From Undaria pinnatifida (taxonomy: Eukaryota; Sar; Phaeophyceae; Laminariales; Alariaceae), in contig JABAKD010000025.1 of the NCBI GenBank assembly GCA_012845835.1, positions 27,089,504 through 27,153,503 on the forward strand: 64,000 nucleotides of DNA, read 5' to 3'. The notes under the pieces are model-generated. The model ran no database searches. It saw nothing but the letters and a program-made list of their open reading frames with translations, and was not told the DNA's origin. A program made the position numbers and the translations under genes. Shown here piece by piece: positions 1 through 11,200 of the stretch (positions within the stretch are counted from its first letter, which is position 1; each line of letters begins with the position of its first letter).

Positions 1-162
1 ACAGTAGCGGGAGGATAGTACATGGGACGGAAAAGCAAGTGAAAGAGGAACAGAAGGAGCGATGTTCCTCTTCCTCGCTGCTCGTTTAGATATGTTTCCC
101 TTTTTTTCCGAACGTCGAGGCGAGTCGAGATTAATGTGTATCGTATTATAAAAAAAATAAAT

Positions 163-1096
163 TTTACACTGCAGCGGTGAGATCCTTTTTTTTTTTTTCT
201 TTTGTCGAAACTCATCTTTGCAAGCTGTGTGTGATACTCCGATCGCGCGTATTACGGGTTGTGTGTCCTCGTTAAAGATATAGGTCGGCGACTCCCCTTG
301 CAACTACAGTGTAGCTATCAGGGTCAACAGGGTGATGTTAGGCAGTCTGTGCGCGGAAATTATAAAACCCGTTTCTGAGGGGGACAAAATCTGACAGCTG
401 TGGAAGGAAATGCATCAGTTTGTCAAGTGAATCCTGTAAGTCGAATACCCGGTGAGGGGAGGGCGGAGTTTTCAAGGACGTGGGGGCCTGGTTTTGATCA
501 ATAGGGGGGCGGGAGGGGGGGAGGGGGGGGAGGGGACGGGTGGGGCAGGTTAATTTGTGCGTGGAAACCATAAATATTTCTTGTGGGGGAGGGGGGGGAG
601 ATGTGGCGGGGGGGGGCCGGGGGCGGGGGGGAAGAGCTTTTTGGTCGCATAAATGTAGGCGTTTGCTATACGCGTGGTGCTAGGTCTAGGCGATGGTGCG
701 GGTGGTGGGGAAGGAGGGGGCGTTGGCGGCGGGGGTGGGTGGGAATTGCAGCAGTACCATGGACGGCTCTGAAACGATAACGAGGCGATATCCAGGGCGT
801 GGAAGTGTTTATTACTCTGGCGGATTGCGATAGTAGGTGGGGCGTCTAAGCAAGAGGAAGCGAGGGGGAAAAAAAAAAATCGGGGGGGGGGGGGGGGGGG
901 GGGGGGGAAGGGTTTTCAAGAGGTTTAGGTCACAAATTATATTGGAATCAGCTACACTGTAGTTGTAAGGGGAGTCGCCGACCTATATCCTGAATGAGGC
1001 CACACAACTCGTAATGTGCGCGATCGGAGTATCACACACAGCTTGCAAAGATGAGTTTCGACGAAATCTTCGATCTCACAGCTGGAGTGTATTTTC
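163..1096. mobile_element. Foldback element with long inverted arms (R1 family)
   Basis: The left arm (about 163-330) and right arm (about 945-1096) are inverted copies. Each holds the same series of motifs: a GTGAGATC-type end, CTCATCTTTGCAAGCTGTGTGTGAT, a GATCGCGC block, and GGTCGGCGACTCCCCTT. The interior is extremely G-rich. Copy B lacks this segment: its sequence runs directly from the match of about 140 to the match of about 1235. No transposase ORF is present. Confidence 0.6.
480..910 (+). repeat. G-rich low-complexity tract with 26-G homopolymer
   Basis: Dense runs of G occur from 500 to 760, and a run of 26 consecutive G at 882-907 follows ten A. Multiple G-quadruplexes could form. 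Similar tracts recur with R1-family copies at about 3010-3050, 4340-4450 and 4910-4950, and separately at 25795-25830 and 59117-59163. Homopolymer lengths may be inexact in the assembly. Confidence 0.8.
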
Positions 1097-1654
1097 ATTA
1101 TTTATAATAATATTTAAATCAAGGATTTGGTCGACACTGATGTTCGCAACATTGTGTGTGATCCTCTGATCGCGCGTATTAATCATACATGTAGGGGCCC
1201 ACTATACGCGCGGTGCTAGGTCTAGGCGATCATTATTTATCATAATGAGTGGTCGTTGTTTTGCGTTGTTTTCAACGCAAGAAACTATTGAATGTTTTGA
1301 AGGAAAGATTTATACTTCGAGGTATATTTTGAAATATACAGGGGGAACAGATTTACAGCAGTATCGGAAAACCAACCTACTCGAAGTGTTGGCAACATCG
1401 TGAAGTCTTTAAGTCGTCGACATGATGAAATGGGTCTACAAATAAACAGGTATTAACAGCATGAGTTGTGGGCGCACGTTCCACTACTGTACGGGCTCAC
1501 TGGATGTTTATCAAGTAGTCGCCGGTACGTCCTCACGCACGACAACAACTTCTACTTCCTTTAACTGTCGGTTACCCAGGCCGCCACAAAACATTACATT
1601 CCAGCAACGGAAGGAGTGCGTGTAACTCACGAACCGGCGATCGAAATGAACGAA

Positions 1655-1985
1655 GGTACCAGGCCGGTCTCCCGGTGGTTTAGTAGTTGCCCTCGAACAC
1701 TATTACTAGCGTTGGTCCTTGAGTCATATTACCACCGTGGTGAGATTCTTACTTTTTTCGCAAAAATGCAAAATAAGAGAATCAACTAACAGAACAGCTG
1801 AGAGCGCCTGGCAGCGCGGGTAGGGACATTTCGACCCCAGTCGTCGAGGGAAGAAAAAATGCTGAATTATTCTCGCGATCCAAATGAAGGCACGTACCGC
1901 ACGTGGGGAGGGGGGAGTACGGCCCTCTGTGTGACCTCGGATCTGGGCTCCTACTGGGAGGGAGCACGACGAGGAGAGTATAATG
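1655..1985 (+). mobile_element. tRNA-derived SINE-like repeat, family S1
   Basis: The unit starts near a Pol III A-box-like string (TGGTTTAGTAGT, about 1676-1687) after CCCGG, followed by a degenerate B-box region. Its tail contains GAAGGCACGTACCG and a CTCCTACTGGGAGGG block. The same unit recurs at 34855-35185 (+), 24485-24765 (-), 57812-58090 (-) and, partially, 33470-33655 (+). The several short overlapping ORFs here are artefacts of the repeat. Confidence 0.55.
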
Positions 1986-2098
1986 CGAGAAATATATTTT
2001 ACAGTAAATGGGATGAACAAAGAGAGGACAGAAAAAGGCATCGTACGGGGGAGGGAAAAACATGAAGGGAAAGTGTTGCGAAGATATTATTTAATTAT

Positions 2099-3780
2099 GA
2101 ACGTCAGCCGTGAGTTCGACGAATTTCGGGTCAATACTCATCTATCTTTGCAAGCTGCGTTGTTGGTACTTTTATTATACTATGTGGGTGAGTTTTTACT
2201 TTATGGGAGGGGTCCTATTCTTTTGTTTCCAAGTATATAGTCTATAGGTTCTAGTCTCTAGTCTATATTACGAGAAAATATTTCAAGGACGTCAGCCGTG
2301 AATTCGACGAATTTCAGGTCAATACTCATCTTTGCAAGCTAGCTGCGTTGTTGGTACTTGTAATATTTTATATGGGCGAGTTTTCCTTTTATCTGGCGGG
2401 GCCCTATTTAAAAACACATATAATAGGTTATTCGACTTACAGGATTCACAAGATAAAAGGATACATTTCCCTCCACAGCTGTCAGATTTTGTCCCCCTCA
2501 GGAACGAGTTTTTTTATAGTTTCCGCGCACAAACTGACTAAAATCACCCTGTTGACCCTGATAGCTACACTGTGTAGTTGTAAGGGGAGTCGCCGACCTA
2601 AATCCTTAATGAGGACACACAACTCGTAATGCGCGCGATCGGAGTATCACACACAGCTTGCATAGATGAGTTTCGACGAAATCTTCGATCTCACAGCTGG
2701 GGTGTATTTTCATTTTTTATAATATTATAAAATTTAAAATACACTCCAGCTGTGAGATCGAAGATTTCGTCGAAACTCATCTTTGCAAGCTGTGTGTGAT
2801 ACACGGATCGCGCGCATTACGAGTTGTGTGTCCTCATTAAGGATATCGGTCGGCGACTCCCCTTACAGCTACAGTGTAGCTATCAGGGTCAACAGGATGA
2901 TTTTAGTCAGTCTGTGCGCGGAAACTATAAAACCCTTTTCTGAGGGGGACAAAATCTGACAGCTGTGAAGGGAAAGGGGGGGGCTGGTTTTGATCAAAAG
3001 CGAGCGGGTTTGGAGGGGGGCGGGGGGGGGGGGGAAGGGGGGGAAGGGGCAATTTGTGCACTGTAAGCTATTATTATTGTTTTTCGCCACTATAATACTG
3101 GTTAACATTATTGGTATTTTTACTTCAGGAGGGGAATTTTACGCTATTAATGGATCTAACATCATATCCATTTTATAAATGTATTACTGTAGTTTCCACT
3201 ATACTGCTCTATTATATGTATGGTAGGTAGGTTATTTTGGTCCCTCCCCCCGCTTTAATGTCGGAAGGATTACGAATACAGAGTATTACTAGTTATCTAA
3301 TATGGAATAATGATGTCAGCTACTCCCCCCCCCCAAAAAAAAAAAACAACAACAACAAAGGACTCTGCGGGACTCGAAGTCACGGTTCTAAATTAGTACG
3401 CTGTCACTCTAACGTAAAAAAGAAAAAAAAAAAAATCCGGACGTCAGCCATGAGTTCGACGAATTTCGGGTCGATTATCATATTTTCAAGCTGCTTGTTG
3501 GTACTTGTGATATACTATGTGGGTAACGTTTTTCTCAATGGGGGTGGTCCTCTTCTTCTTGTGTGTTAAAAAAAAACAAAATTAATTGGCGTTGGTATTT
3601 ATACTTCAGGTGGGGAATTTTGAACCAGGTCTAACATCATACATATCTATTTTATAAACTTATTCCAGTAGTTTCCACTATAGACTATTGCTCTATCATA
3701 CGCATGGTGGATGGTTTGGGGATGGATGGCTTGGTCAGGGTTGTTGGTACTCGTAGGTAAGTTTTCTTTACCTGGGGGTG
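2099..3780 (+). repeat. Four copies of a short repeat plus a local ~490-bp-offset duplication
   Basis: A unit beginning GACGTCAGCC.TGAGTTCGAC occurs near 2099, 2289 and 3439. Its GTTGTTGGTACT part is also found near 3738. In addition, 3095-3230 is duplicated at 3590-3715 (shared TACTTCAGG.GGGGAATTTT, then CTAACATCAT and AGTTTCCACTATA). All of this lies in the 2.9-kb block (about 2090-4975) that copy B lacks. Confidence 0.6.
2425..2973. mobile_element. Head-to-head pair of R1 repeats forming a giant hairpin
   Basis: The block at 2425-2715 is the reverse complement of that at 2738-2973. About 22 bp of AT-rich sequence separates the arms, which are roughly 240 bp each. The arms carry the same motifs as the foldback element at 163-1096, but the order is inverted, with the element ends meeting in the middle. 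This could be two nested insertions or a palindromic amplification. Confidence 0.65.
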
Positions 3781-3785
3781 GTCAA

Positions 3786-3804
3786 ATATATATATATATA
3801 TATA
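3786..3804. repeat. AT dinucleotide microsatellite
   Basis: Uninterrupted alternating A and T of about 19-20 bases. Confidence 0.9.
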
Positions 3805-3994
3805 TTATTTGCACTATAATGATGGCTGGTTTTGTACTATATATCGGGAGTATGAAGACAGAAGAAGTGATCTAATAGATCAAATGTGGATATCCCAGCC
3901 CCCCCCCCAAAAAAAAAGAGCATACAAGCAAACAAACCGGAGTCTGTGAGACCCTTATTATTAATAACAATATAGACTAATAATATAAAAAATG

Positions 3995-4350
3995 GAAATA
4001 CGCTCCAGCTGTGAGATCGAATACTTTGTCGAAACTCATCTTTGCAAGCTGTGTGTGATCGTACACCGATCGCGGGTATTACGGGTTGTGTGTCCTCATT
4101 GAGAATATAGGTCGGCGACTCCCCTTGCAACTACAGTGTAGCTATCAGGGTCAACAGGGTGATGTTAGTCAGTCTGTGCGCGGAAACTATAAAACCAGTT
4201 TCTGAGGGGGACAAAATCTGACAGCTAGCTGTGGAAGGAAGTGCATCCGTTTATCAAGTGAATCCTGTAAGTCGAATAACCGGTGAGGGGAGGGCGGAGG
4301 TTCTAAGGACGTGGGGGCCTGGTTTTTATCAAAATGGAGCGGGGTTGGAG
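3995..4350 (+). mobile_element. R1-family repeat, single forward copy
   Basis: This repeats the R1 arm motifs in order (GCTCCAGCTGTGAGATCGAA, TTTGCAAGCTGTGTGTGAT, GTCGGCGACTCCCCTTGC, GGGGGACAAAATCTGACAGC) and ends in a G-rich stretch. It has no partner arm nearby. Confidence 0.6.
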
Positions 4351-4487
4351 GGGGGGAGGGGGGGGGGCAGCTCAATTCATTTGTGCGTGGAAACTATCAT
4401 GGGGGGGCTGTTGGGGCGAGGGTTGGGGCGAGGGTGGGGCGGGTGGGGCAGCTCAACCTGTGCGTGGAAACTATACATCCTTTCAAG

Positions 4488-4755
4488 ACCAAGGCTACGG
4501 TAGGGGAGGTACCCCCATTTTCACTGGTGTGTTTGAGCTACTCACACGAGTGGCTCTGTACCCCACGGATGAAGATGGTTTAGGAACTTGTTTCGGCGCA
4601 GCTTAGATCACCTTTGCATTGCGGATTAATTTCGTCAATGTAAAAAATGAAGAATACGTAAGATCGCACAGGAACAAAAGGGTTACTCGCACGAGTGACC
4701 CCTGGCCACTGAAATAAAAGGCCCAAAAGGGGACCCCCCTACCGTAGCCTGGGTC
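4488..4755. mobile_element. 268-bp MITE (family M1) with terminal inverted repeats
   Basis: The left end reads ACCAAGGCTACGGTAGGGG and the right end is its near-perfect reverse complement. The element is flanked by direct repeats TCAAG at 4483-4487 and 4756-4760, a candidate 5-bp target-site duplication. It has no coding capacity. A second copy in opposite orientation lies at 34135-34401. Confidence 0.8.
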
Positions 4756-5161
4756 TCAAGGGGATAAATGTGACGGTTTTGGAAAGAATGCACCGGTTTA
4801 TCATGTACATTATCCTGTAAGTCGTACAATAAGTGAGTAAGGCGCTTGCTATAATACGTGTGGTGCTATGTCTGGGCGATGGTGCGGGTGGTGGGGAAGG
4901 AGCGGGCGTTCGGGGTGGGCGGGGGGCGGGGGGGGGGGCGGGGGGGAAGCAGGGGCATGGATGGCTCCAAAACGACAATAGATGAAATAGGCAAAAATAT
5001 AAAAAGGTAACTCAACTCGAGCAGAACATAACATGAGTTTAAATTTCCGAATGTAAGAAAGAAGGTTCGGTCTTTTTATCTCGAGCTCGTAGTTTCGAAG
5101 AAACAAAAATCTCCTCTTCTCGTAGAACGAACAACGAAAAAGACATATTCACGCGCACGTT

Positions 5162-8100
5162 ATGGTATGATAGTTACGACAGCAGTTGAGCATGGGCCCC
5201 ACCCAGCCAGCGTCCGCGGTGGTCTGGTTGGAGAACTGGAATATACCACTAGTATCATACGAGTTCATAGAGTATAGCATGTATGTAGCAGCTAAAAATA
5301 TTTTTACTACTATCGTTGTTATACAGCATACATACGGCGGTGTGTCACATACTGCCCATTTGGTAATGAAATAGACTAGAGATGTGATATTTCGATGGGA
5401 AACATCGAACGTATTTCTTTGCCAAATGTAACGCTCTTCTGCAACTGTTAACTGCCGGAGTCAGAGGGCTGCCTGGTGTCATGGGTGGCACGAGCGGACA
5501 AAGCCGAACTACCCAACGAGAAAATTAACAGAAACAAACGATACGTTCAGAAAATTATGGATGACCTGGAAAACTGGAATATTATTTATCGGGCGGTAGG
5601 GTTGAAATGCCTGTGGTGGACACTTCGAGCACCTGTTCCGACCTGGCGACACGAGGAGGGAAGAAACCACTAAGCGGTTGGGGGCCCACAGTTGGTGCCG
5701 TGCACCTAGGTCCTATAATTTGAAGGGCGGGCGAAGGGTCTGGAATGTGACTCCGTATCTGAGCCACGAGAAGAGATGTAGCTGGAGCGAAAATGCACAG
5801 CAGTAGACGATAGCAGTACGCATGAGTTACCTGGTGTAGGCTTTAAATACAATTGACGTCTCTACACTGTTACAATAGTAGTACCAGATTAGTACAAACG
5901 ACTGTGTACCTTGGCTTAAGATGCTACAACACCTTACAGTATTTTAACAGTCAGTGCAGTTGGTACGATTTTTTTTTTCTTTTTCCGCACAATTCTACTT
6001 TCCAGCTTCTGGACAAGATGTGGTCACAGGTGTTGTCCCTTCTTTCCCCCGGTTCTTGCCTTCAATTTTTATCGCGCATAGGGTACAGCAATCCCACTGC
6101 TCGTCGATGTTTCATCGAGTGTTGCTAACTCACGCTCTCGCGTTCTCCGCAAGTCAATTTGTGCGCAAGAAAACGTCCCCACGAATTTATACGAGTGCGC
6201 ACTCGGGGGGATTCGAACTAACGAAACCGAGGTATACCAGGCTCGAGGGTAACCTGATACGCCACCGGGGCGACCGGCCGATATAGTATATCCACCACGA
6301 GAATGACAGGCGTTACAAATCTAATGTAAACGATTTCAACGTACAACCATGCTGTTCACGTTCATTTAGCTACACTGCTGTAACCGCCATCCTTCAACGT
6401 GTAAGGTGTATTGTTTTTTTCCCGTTTACATCGTCATAGTGTTCAGTAGACACCGAGAAGCCGTCTGGCAAATACATGGCAACTTTTTCCAGCAAAAAAC
6501 GTTTTTGCTCTGGCCTGGCGTTCGTACACGCCACGATCCACTCTGTGGTCTCCATTTGTATTATGTATCCCACCGAGTACATATGTACTGACAGAAGCAG
6601 CATATTTTTGTGTACTGTATTGAATAGTCGAAGTGAGCCGTATTATAGAATGTACTTACGCCAGAAATATACCACATGCGTGCGTACTCATCGCGAGATC
6701 TGCACGATACAGGAAGCACCCCCCTGTCTCATGTTTCTTGCCCCCAACAAAGCCAATCAATGTGGTTTGTTAATAATTTCCGTTCACGGTGTCCCTGAGA
6801 ATCGACACAGGAGCCATCGAATTATTCTTGCGTCGTTACTCAGGAACGAATACTCTCTGCTTCGGCTACTAGCCACGATGTAGGCACGAGTTTTATACAT
6901 AGTCTACATACGTACCACAAAAATTACAAACCTGAGCGAGTCAACCACATTATTTCGGTTGAACTGCAAACTTTATCTCACGAAAATTCCCAGCATTTAG
7001 TCCTCGAGGATATGGATTCAGTTTGCAAGAGGTCAAGGCGTACGAACGTATCATGAAGAGAACACATGTGGACATCATCGGATTGATGCATAGTTTTTTT
7101 CTCCGTTTTCTTTAAGATCACACCCCAAATCACAAAATGGACGAGGCCCCGGAGCGCATGAAATATATTTGCGGCTCCATCCCCGGAAGCTTGCCAGAAC
7201 TTACCAGGTATCTTGTACTGCTACGTTTGTGTGGCAGGTGGCCCTCACCGCGGACGGATGGATACCGGCATGGTTTCGAGCCCACCGATCTCAATCCACA
7301 ATCACCACCGCCCAGTTGCATCCAGCGCAAGTAATTGTCTGCCGTCACGCGAGAAAAGCACATCGACCTTCCGGGCGCACTCACTTCCTGCCTTCGACAT
7401 CGCATAGGGTGAGTGGATTTGACCGGACGTAACATTAGAGCGTTTCACTAAGCCCACGCTGCGCTCTGGTGTAAGATGCCCAAAGGGTGATTGCGGCTAC
7501 ACCACGTGTCAGGTTCGAAAGCAGACAATACAAGAAGCTCCGTTGGACATAGAAGGGTTGTGGCGGACGAATTACACTTTACTGCACTAGATAACCTTAG
7601 AGTTGAAAATTGCGGCGACCGTTCAGAGAAATAATACTCCTTTATCTTCTTGGCTGCTCACCGGTCGAGACTCGAGGCCTACGTTGGCAAACTGAAGCAG
7701 TCGACAAGTAATCGCGGCTAACTCTTACAATTATATACTGTTCTAAGCATAGTACAGAACGAGGGTATATTGATCATCACGATGCAGGTCGTTTTTTAGT
7801 ATGAAGCCCTGGGCATCGCTACGAGTGCCTCGGGGAGCACAACCACCTGTAGGTGCGATATCGACTGTGCAGGACACGCCGTGTCAATGGATCACTGCTG
7901 CGGTGTGCCGCAACGTACTTGAAAGGGGGGGGGAGGGTTTTATAATTGGTATATTTCGTGCACCTCGGCTGTTCGAGCCAATACGTCGAAGAATGCCTGG
8001 TACTGTAAATAAGGTAGCGTGTGGATAGATTGACAAGAGCACAAAGCTAGAAAGGTTTCTCGTGTACAATCTGATGCTGATGAGAAAGCTCTCTCCATGC

Positions 8101-8202
8101 AAGTGAAAACTCTTATCGCCAAACGTCACCGGTGTTCGCTGATTTCTGAGCAGGCAATAGTAGCTGACAAGAGTATTCTCGAGGAAGAAATCAGTTCGCA
8201 CG
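5162..8202. other. Upstream region of vHPO copy A; no gene seen
   Basis: About 3 kb between the left repeat cluster and the vHPO start, fully shared with copy B (50270-52879). I find no convincing exon: short ORFs here are not kept in frame between the copies. It contains a tRNA-derived SINE (6188-6283). A TATA-like TTTTATAAT at about 7938 lies roughly 260 bases before the vHPO start, in a comparable position to TTATATAAT in copy B (about 52624). Whether these are core promoters is a guess. Confidence 0.5.
6188..6283 (-). mobile_element. tRNA-derived SINE head with Pol III boxes, family S2
   Basis: On the minus strand an A-box-like TGGCGTATCAGGT (about 6251-6263) lies about 40 bases upstream of a B box matching AGTTCGAATCC (about 6209-6219). 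The flanks do not form a 7-bp acceptor stem, so this is a tRNA-related SINE head, not a functional tRNA gene. The copy B counterpart is at 50888-50987. Confidence 0.5.
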
Positions 8203-11200
8203 ATGAAGGGGCTTGCAGGATCCGCCGGTGCCATGGCCGTCATCGCTCTGGGGCTGTTTCCCGGTTCCAACGGGGAATCTCTACGGCAAGACGGAAGAGA
8301 TGACGGCCCAATTGGAGGCGTGGATGCGGCAGGATCACTCTTGACCAACAGTTTGGACAGCAATGGGTCGCGCCGCCTTCAAAGGCGCAATCGTCCCGTG
8401 ACCGATGATGCTCTCGATGTCAATGGCACGGTGGGTACCGACACTCTATGGATGTGTAGAGTTCTTGCAACGCGAGTATAGGGTTTGGTTCCGGCTGGAA
8501 TACCGTCTCAAGCGCCTACCTCAATAGCATAAAAACTGACCACGTAAGGCACACGTACGTTCCTTGGTACAATTTGTTCACGATAATGCGAAACCTGACC
8601 GTCGACTTGATCGTTAGTACGTACCTCCTTGATAAAACATCATCAAAACGTTTTTCAACCATACCTGGTAGGCATTAATCAATGTGACACCAAACAAAAC
8701 TACTGCTCGGCTTTCCTTGGTTATCACCTCAACTTTAAATCAACTGGCATCGCCAGACACACCCTCTCTTTGGGCCGTAGCGACGGCTGCACGCATGCAC
8801 GGCTACGATCGATCGTGTATTCTCCATCATTGACGTTGATTGTTCCCGCTGCTTTCACGTCCGTTTACGTGTATCGGAACAGCCTGAGGAGAGAGCTGCT
8901 AACGTGCTGACCCAGCGGACCGACAGAGGGGACTCTACACGTCAACAACGGAGACCGCTCCTCCGCCGCCACGTTCCACAAGTCCCTGCCCCACGACAGC
9001 CTTGGCCAGGTAAACACCCATGTGATAAATATCTCTGCCGTGAAAACTGAGAGAGTAACCCTGCGCCGCTCGCGGAAAAAAAAGCCAGGCCGGTATCCTA
9101 TCTACTGTAGGTTCTCCTCAAGTCGTCGCAGTACCAAGAAGCAACGGACAAGATTCAGCGCACGACAGTGGAGGGTTAGCTTTTGCACTCAAAGGTCTCT
9201 GGATGCATTTGCCTCATTTTCCACGCGACCATTCCACAAAGATACAACACCATACCGTGTATGTGTTCTACAGACGTATGCGTTATACACTTCGCGAATG
9301 TGGTTGTTCAGCTAGCCCTAAAGTTGAGTAATTTCACCGCACCGTGTACCCTTTTTCTTTGACGCGATTGTTCCTACCTGTCACCCTCCAGGTGGACAGC
9401 GATGCCTTCGACGCCCTGGTCGATTGTATTTCCGAAGGTGACTTCGACACATGCGAGCAGGTGCCGGCCGGAGATGAGGACGGCTTCCTGGTCAACCCTC
9501 TTGGAGGCCTCGCGACCAATATGGCCGGACCCGCCAGGTACTATTTTTTGTGGTCGGCACCATGCACCCTTTAAGCAGGATTAAGCCATCCCGATCATCC
9601 TTTGACGAAGTGAATGAAGGAACAGTCCATTAATATGCGTAAAGAAACTTCAAACTAGAGACCTATGACCCCTGAACGCAAACACGATTGGTCGGAAATC
9701 TTTCGCTGCTAAAGGCAACAGCGACAGATGTTGTGACCCCAGCTGTCATTGGCGCCAAACGGGGTGGTCAACAACACCGATAGCAATGACGTTGTCGTGA
9801 ATACTGTTGTCGTGCATAGTGACCTCGTAGATGTGCGACTGATGATGCGGTCCGCCTCAAGGCGTGCCATATTTCGTTTCCCGGTGAGTGGGCTATGACG
9901 GAACAGACCCTTCGAGGCATTCAACGCAGCTTCTGACGGCCAAGACGTTTGGGTTGCGGACACGGAATTAGCCCGCACTGACCTGCTGCTATCGTACCCA
10001 ACCCCTGACCTCCTTTTTCTTGCGTTTTGCTTCCCTTGGCTTTCTGCCCTTTCTATCCTCTCGCGTCGGGGACGCTTCCTGTGTATCCGTGCTCTCTGGC
10101 TCGTATCATGCCTGTTCTCGTCTGGCTAATTCTCTCCGGCGGTGTGACGAACTCTACGACCCTGGCGACTTCGCTTGCCGCATCGCGGGCACCTTCCTCT
10201 GTACAACAACACCGACGATATCCATGGTTGGCGACGAATATGACACGGAAATATGTTCCATTTTAACGTCTCTTCTTCTCGTCTTTGGGCCCTGGATGTT
10301 TATGGACGGCCGGATTTCGTAACAGCTCTGCCTTGACAATCCCTAGTGCTTCGGCCATCAACTCCGAGGACCTGGTGAGTTGTGGGTGTCGGAATATTTC
10401 GGCACGGTAGCTGTTGGCCTCTCTCTGAAGTGTAATCTGGTGGGACTCTACCACCTGCATCCCGAGGGGTGTTTTGAACAGACGTCGTCCATTGCTCGCG
10501 TATCGTTTTGTTTTTGTCGGGAGACGTAGAACTTGTCTGGTTGCCGTTGCGCTTATTGCACGAATGTGTCCCACAAAGGTCGAGGCTCGACGAGGACTAG
10601 CGGTGTTTGGTATTTGGCTGATGGGCCTGATGAACTGAGGAGCTGCTCCACATTCTCGGGGTTCTAATTATATTTGTGGTTTACATCAGTGTTTTTGGTG
10701 GACATAGACGATGAAACTGTCTGCGATGTCAATCATTGAACGGAGTACTATTCAATAGGGTACATGTTAGTATCGAAAAAAGCTATCGCGTGGGGTATAG
10801 AGCTCCAGCGAGGTGCCTGAGAATGTTTAGATTCATCCTTCGTTGTCGTAGCATAGGTCATTGGATACCTTCTGAGAGTGCCCTGGATCGAACGTCTCTT
10901 CGCGATTTGGTATCAGGCCGCTCAAATGGCGGAGCTGTACTGGATGGCCTTGACAAGGGACGTGCCGTTCTCCAAGTACGGTGAAGACGAGGCAACCGTG
11001 GCGGCCGCAGGTACCCCAAACATCTTTCTTATGCAAATGGCGGAATGATGCAAGAGACGATAGTTCCCTGTACGGTGAAAAATCAGCGCCTTCGTCACCA
11101 ATGCGGAAATCTAGCGTCGAAGCCGTAATGGGCAAAAACTACCTCTTGATTTCCATTTTTACTTTATAACATGACAATAAGAGATGGCAGTTCCAACAAT

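Noticed and set aside
3356-3415. tRNA-like sequence with GACTTCGAGTCC on the minus strand
   Set aside because: The T-arm and the 3' acceptor strand are present, but the 5' acceptor strand is replaced by a poly-T tract; pseudo-tRNA at best.
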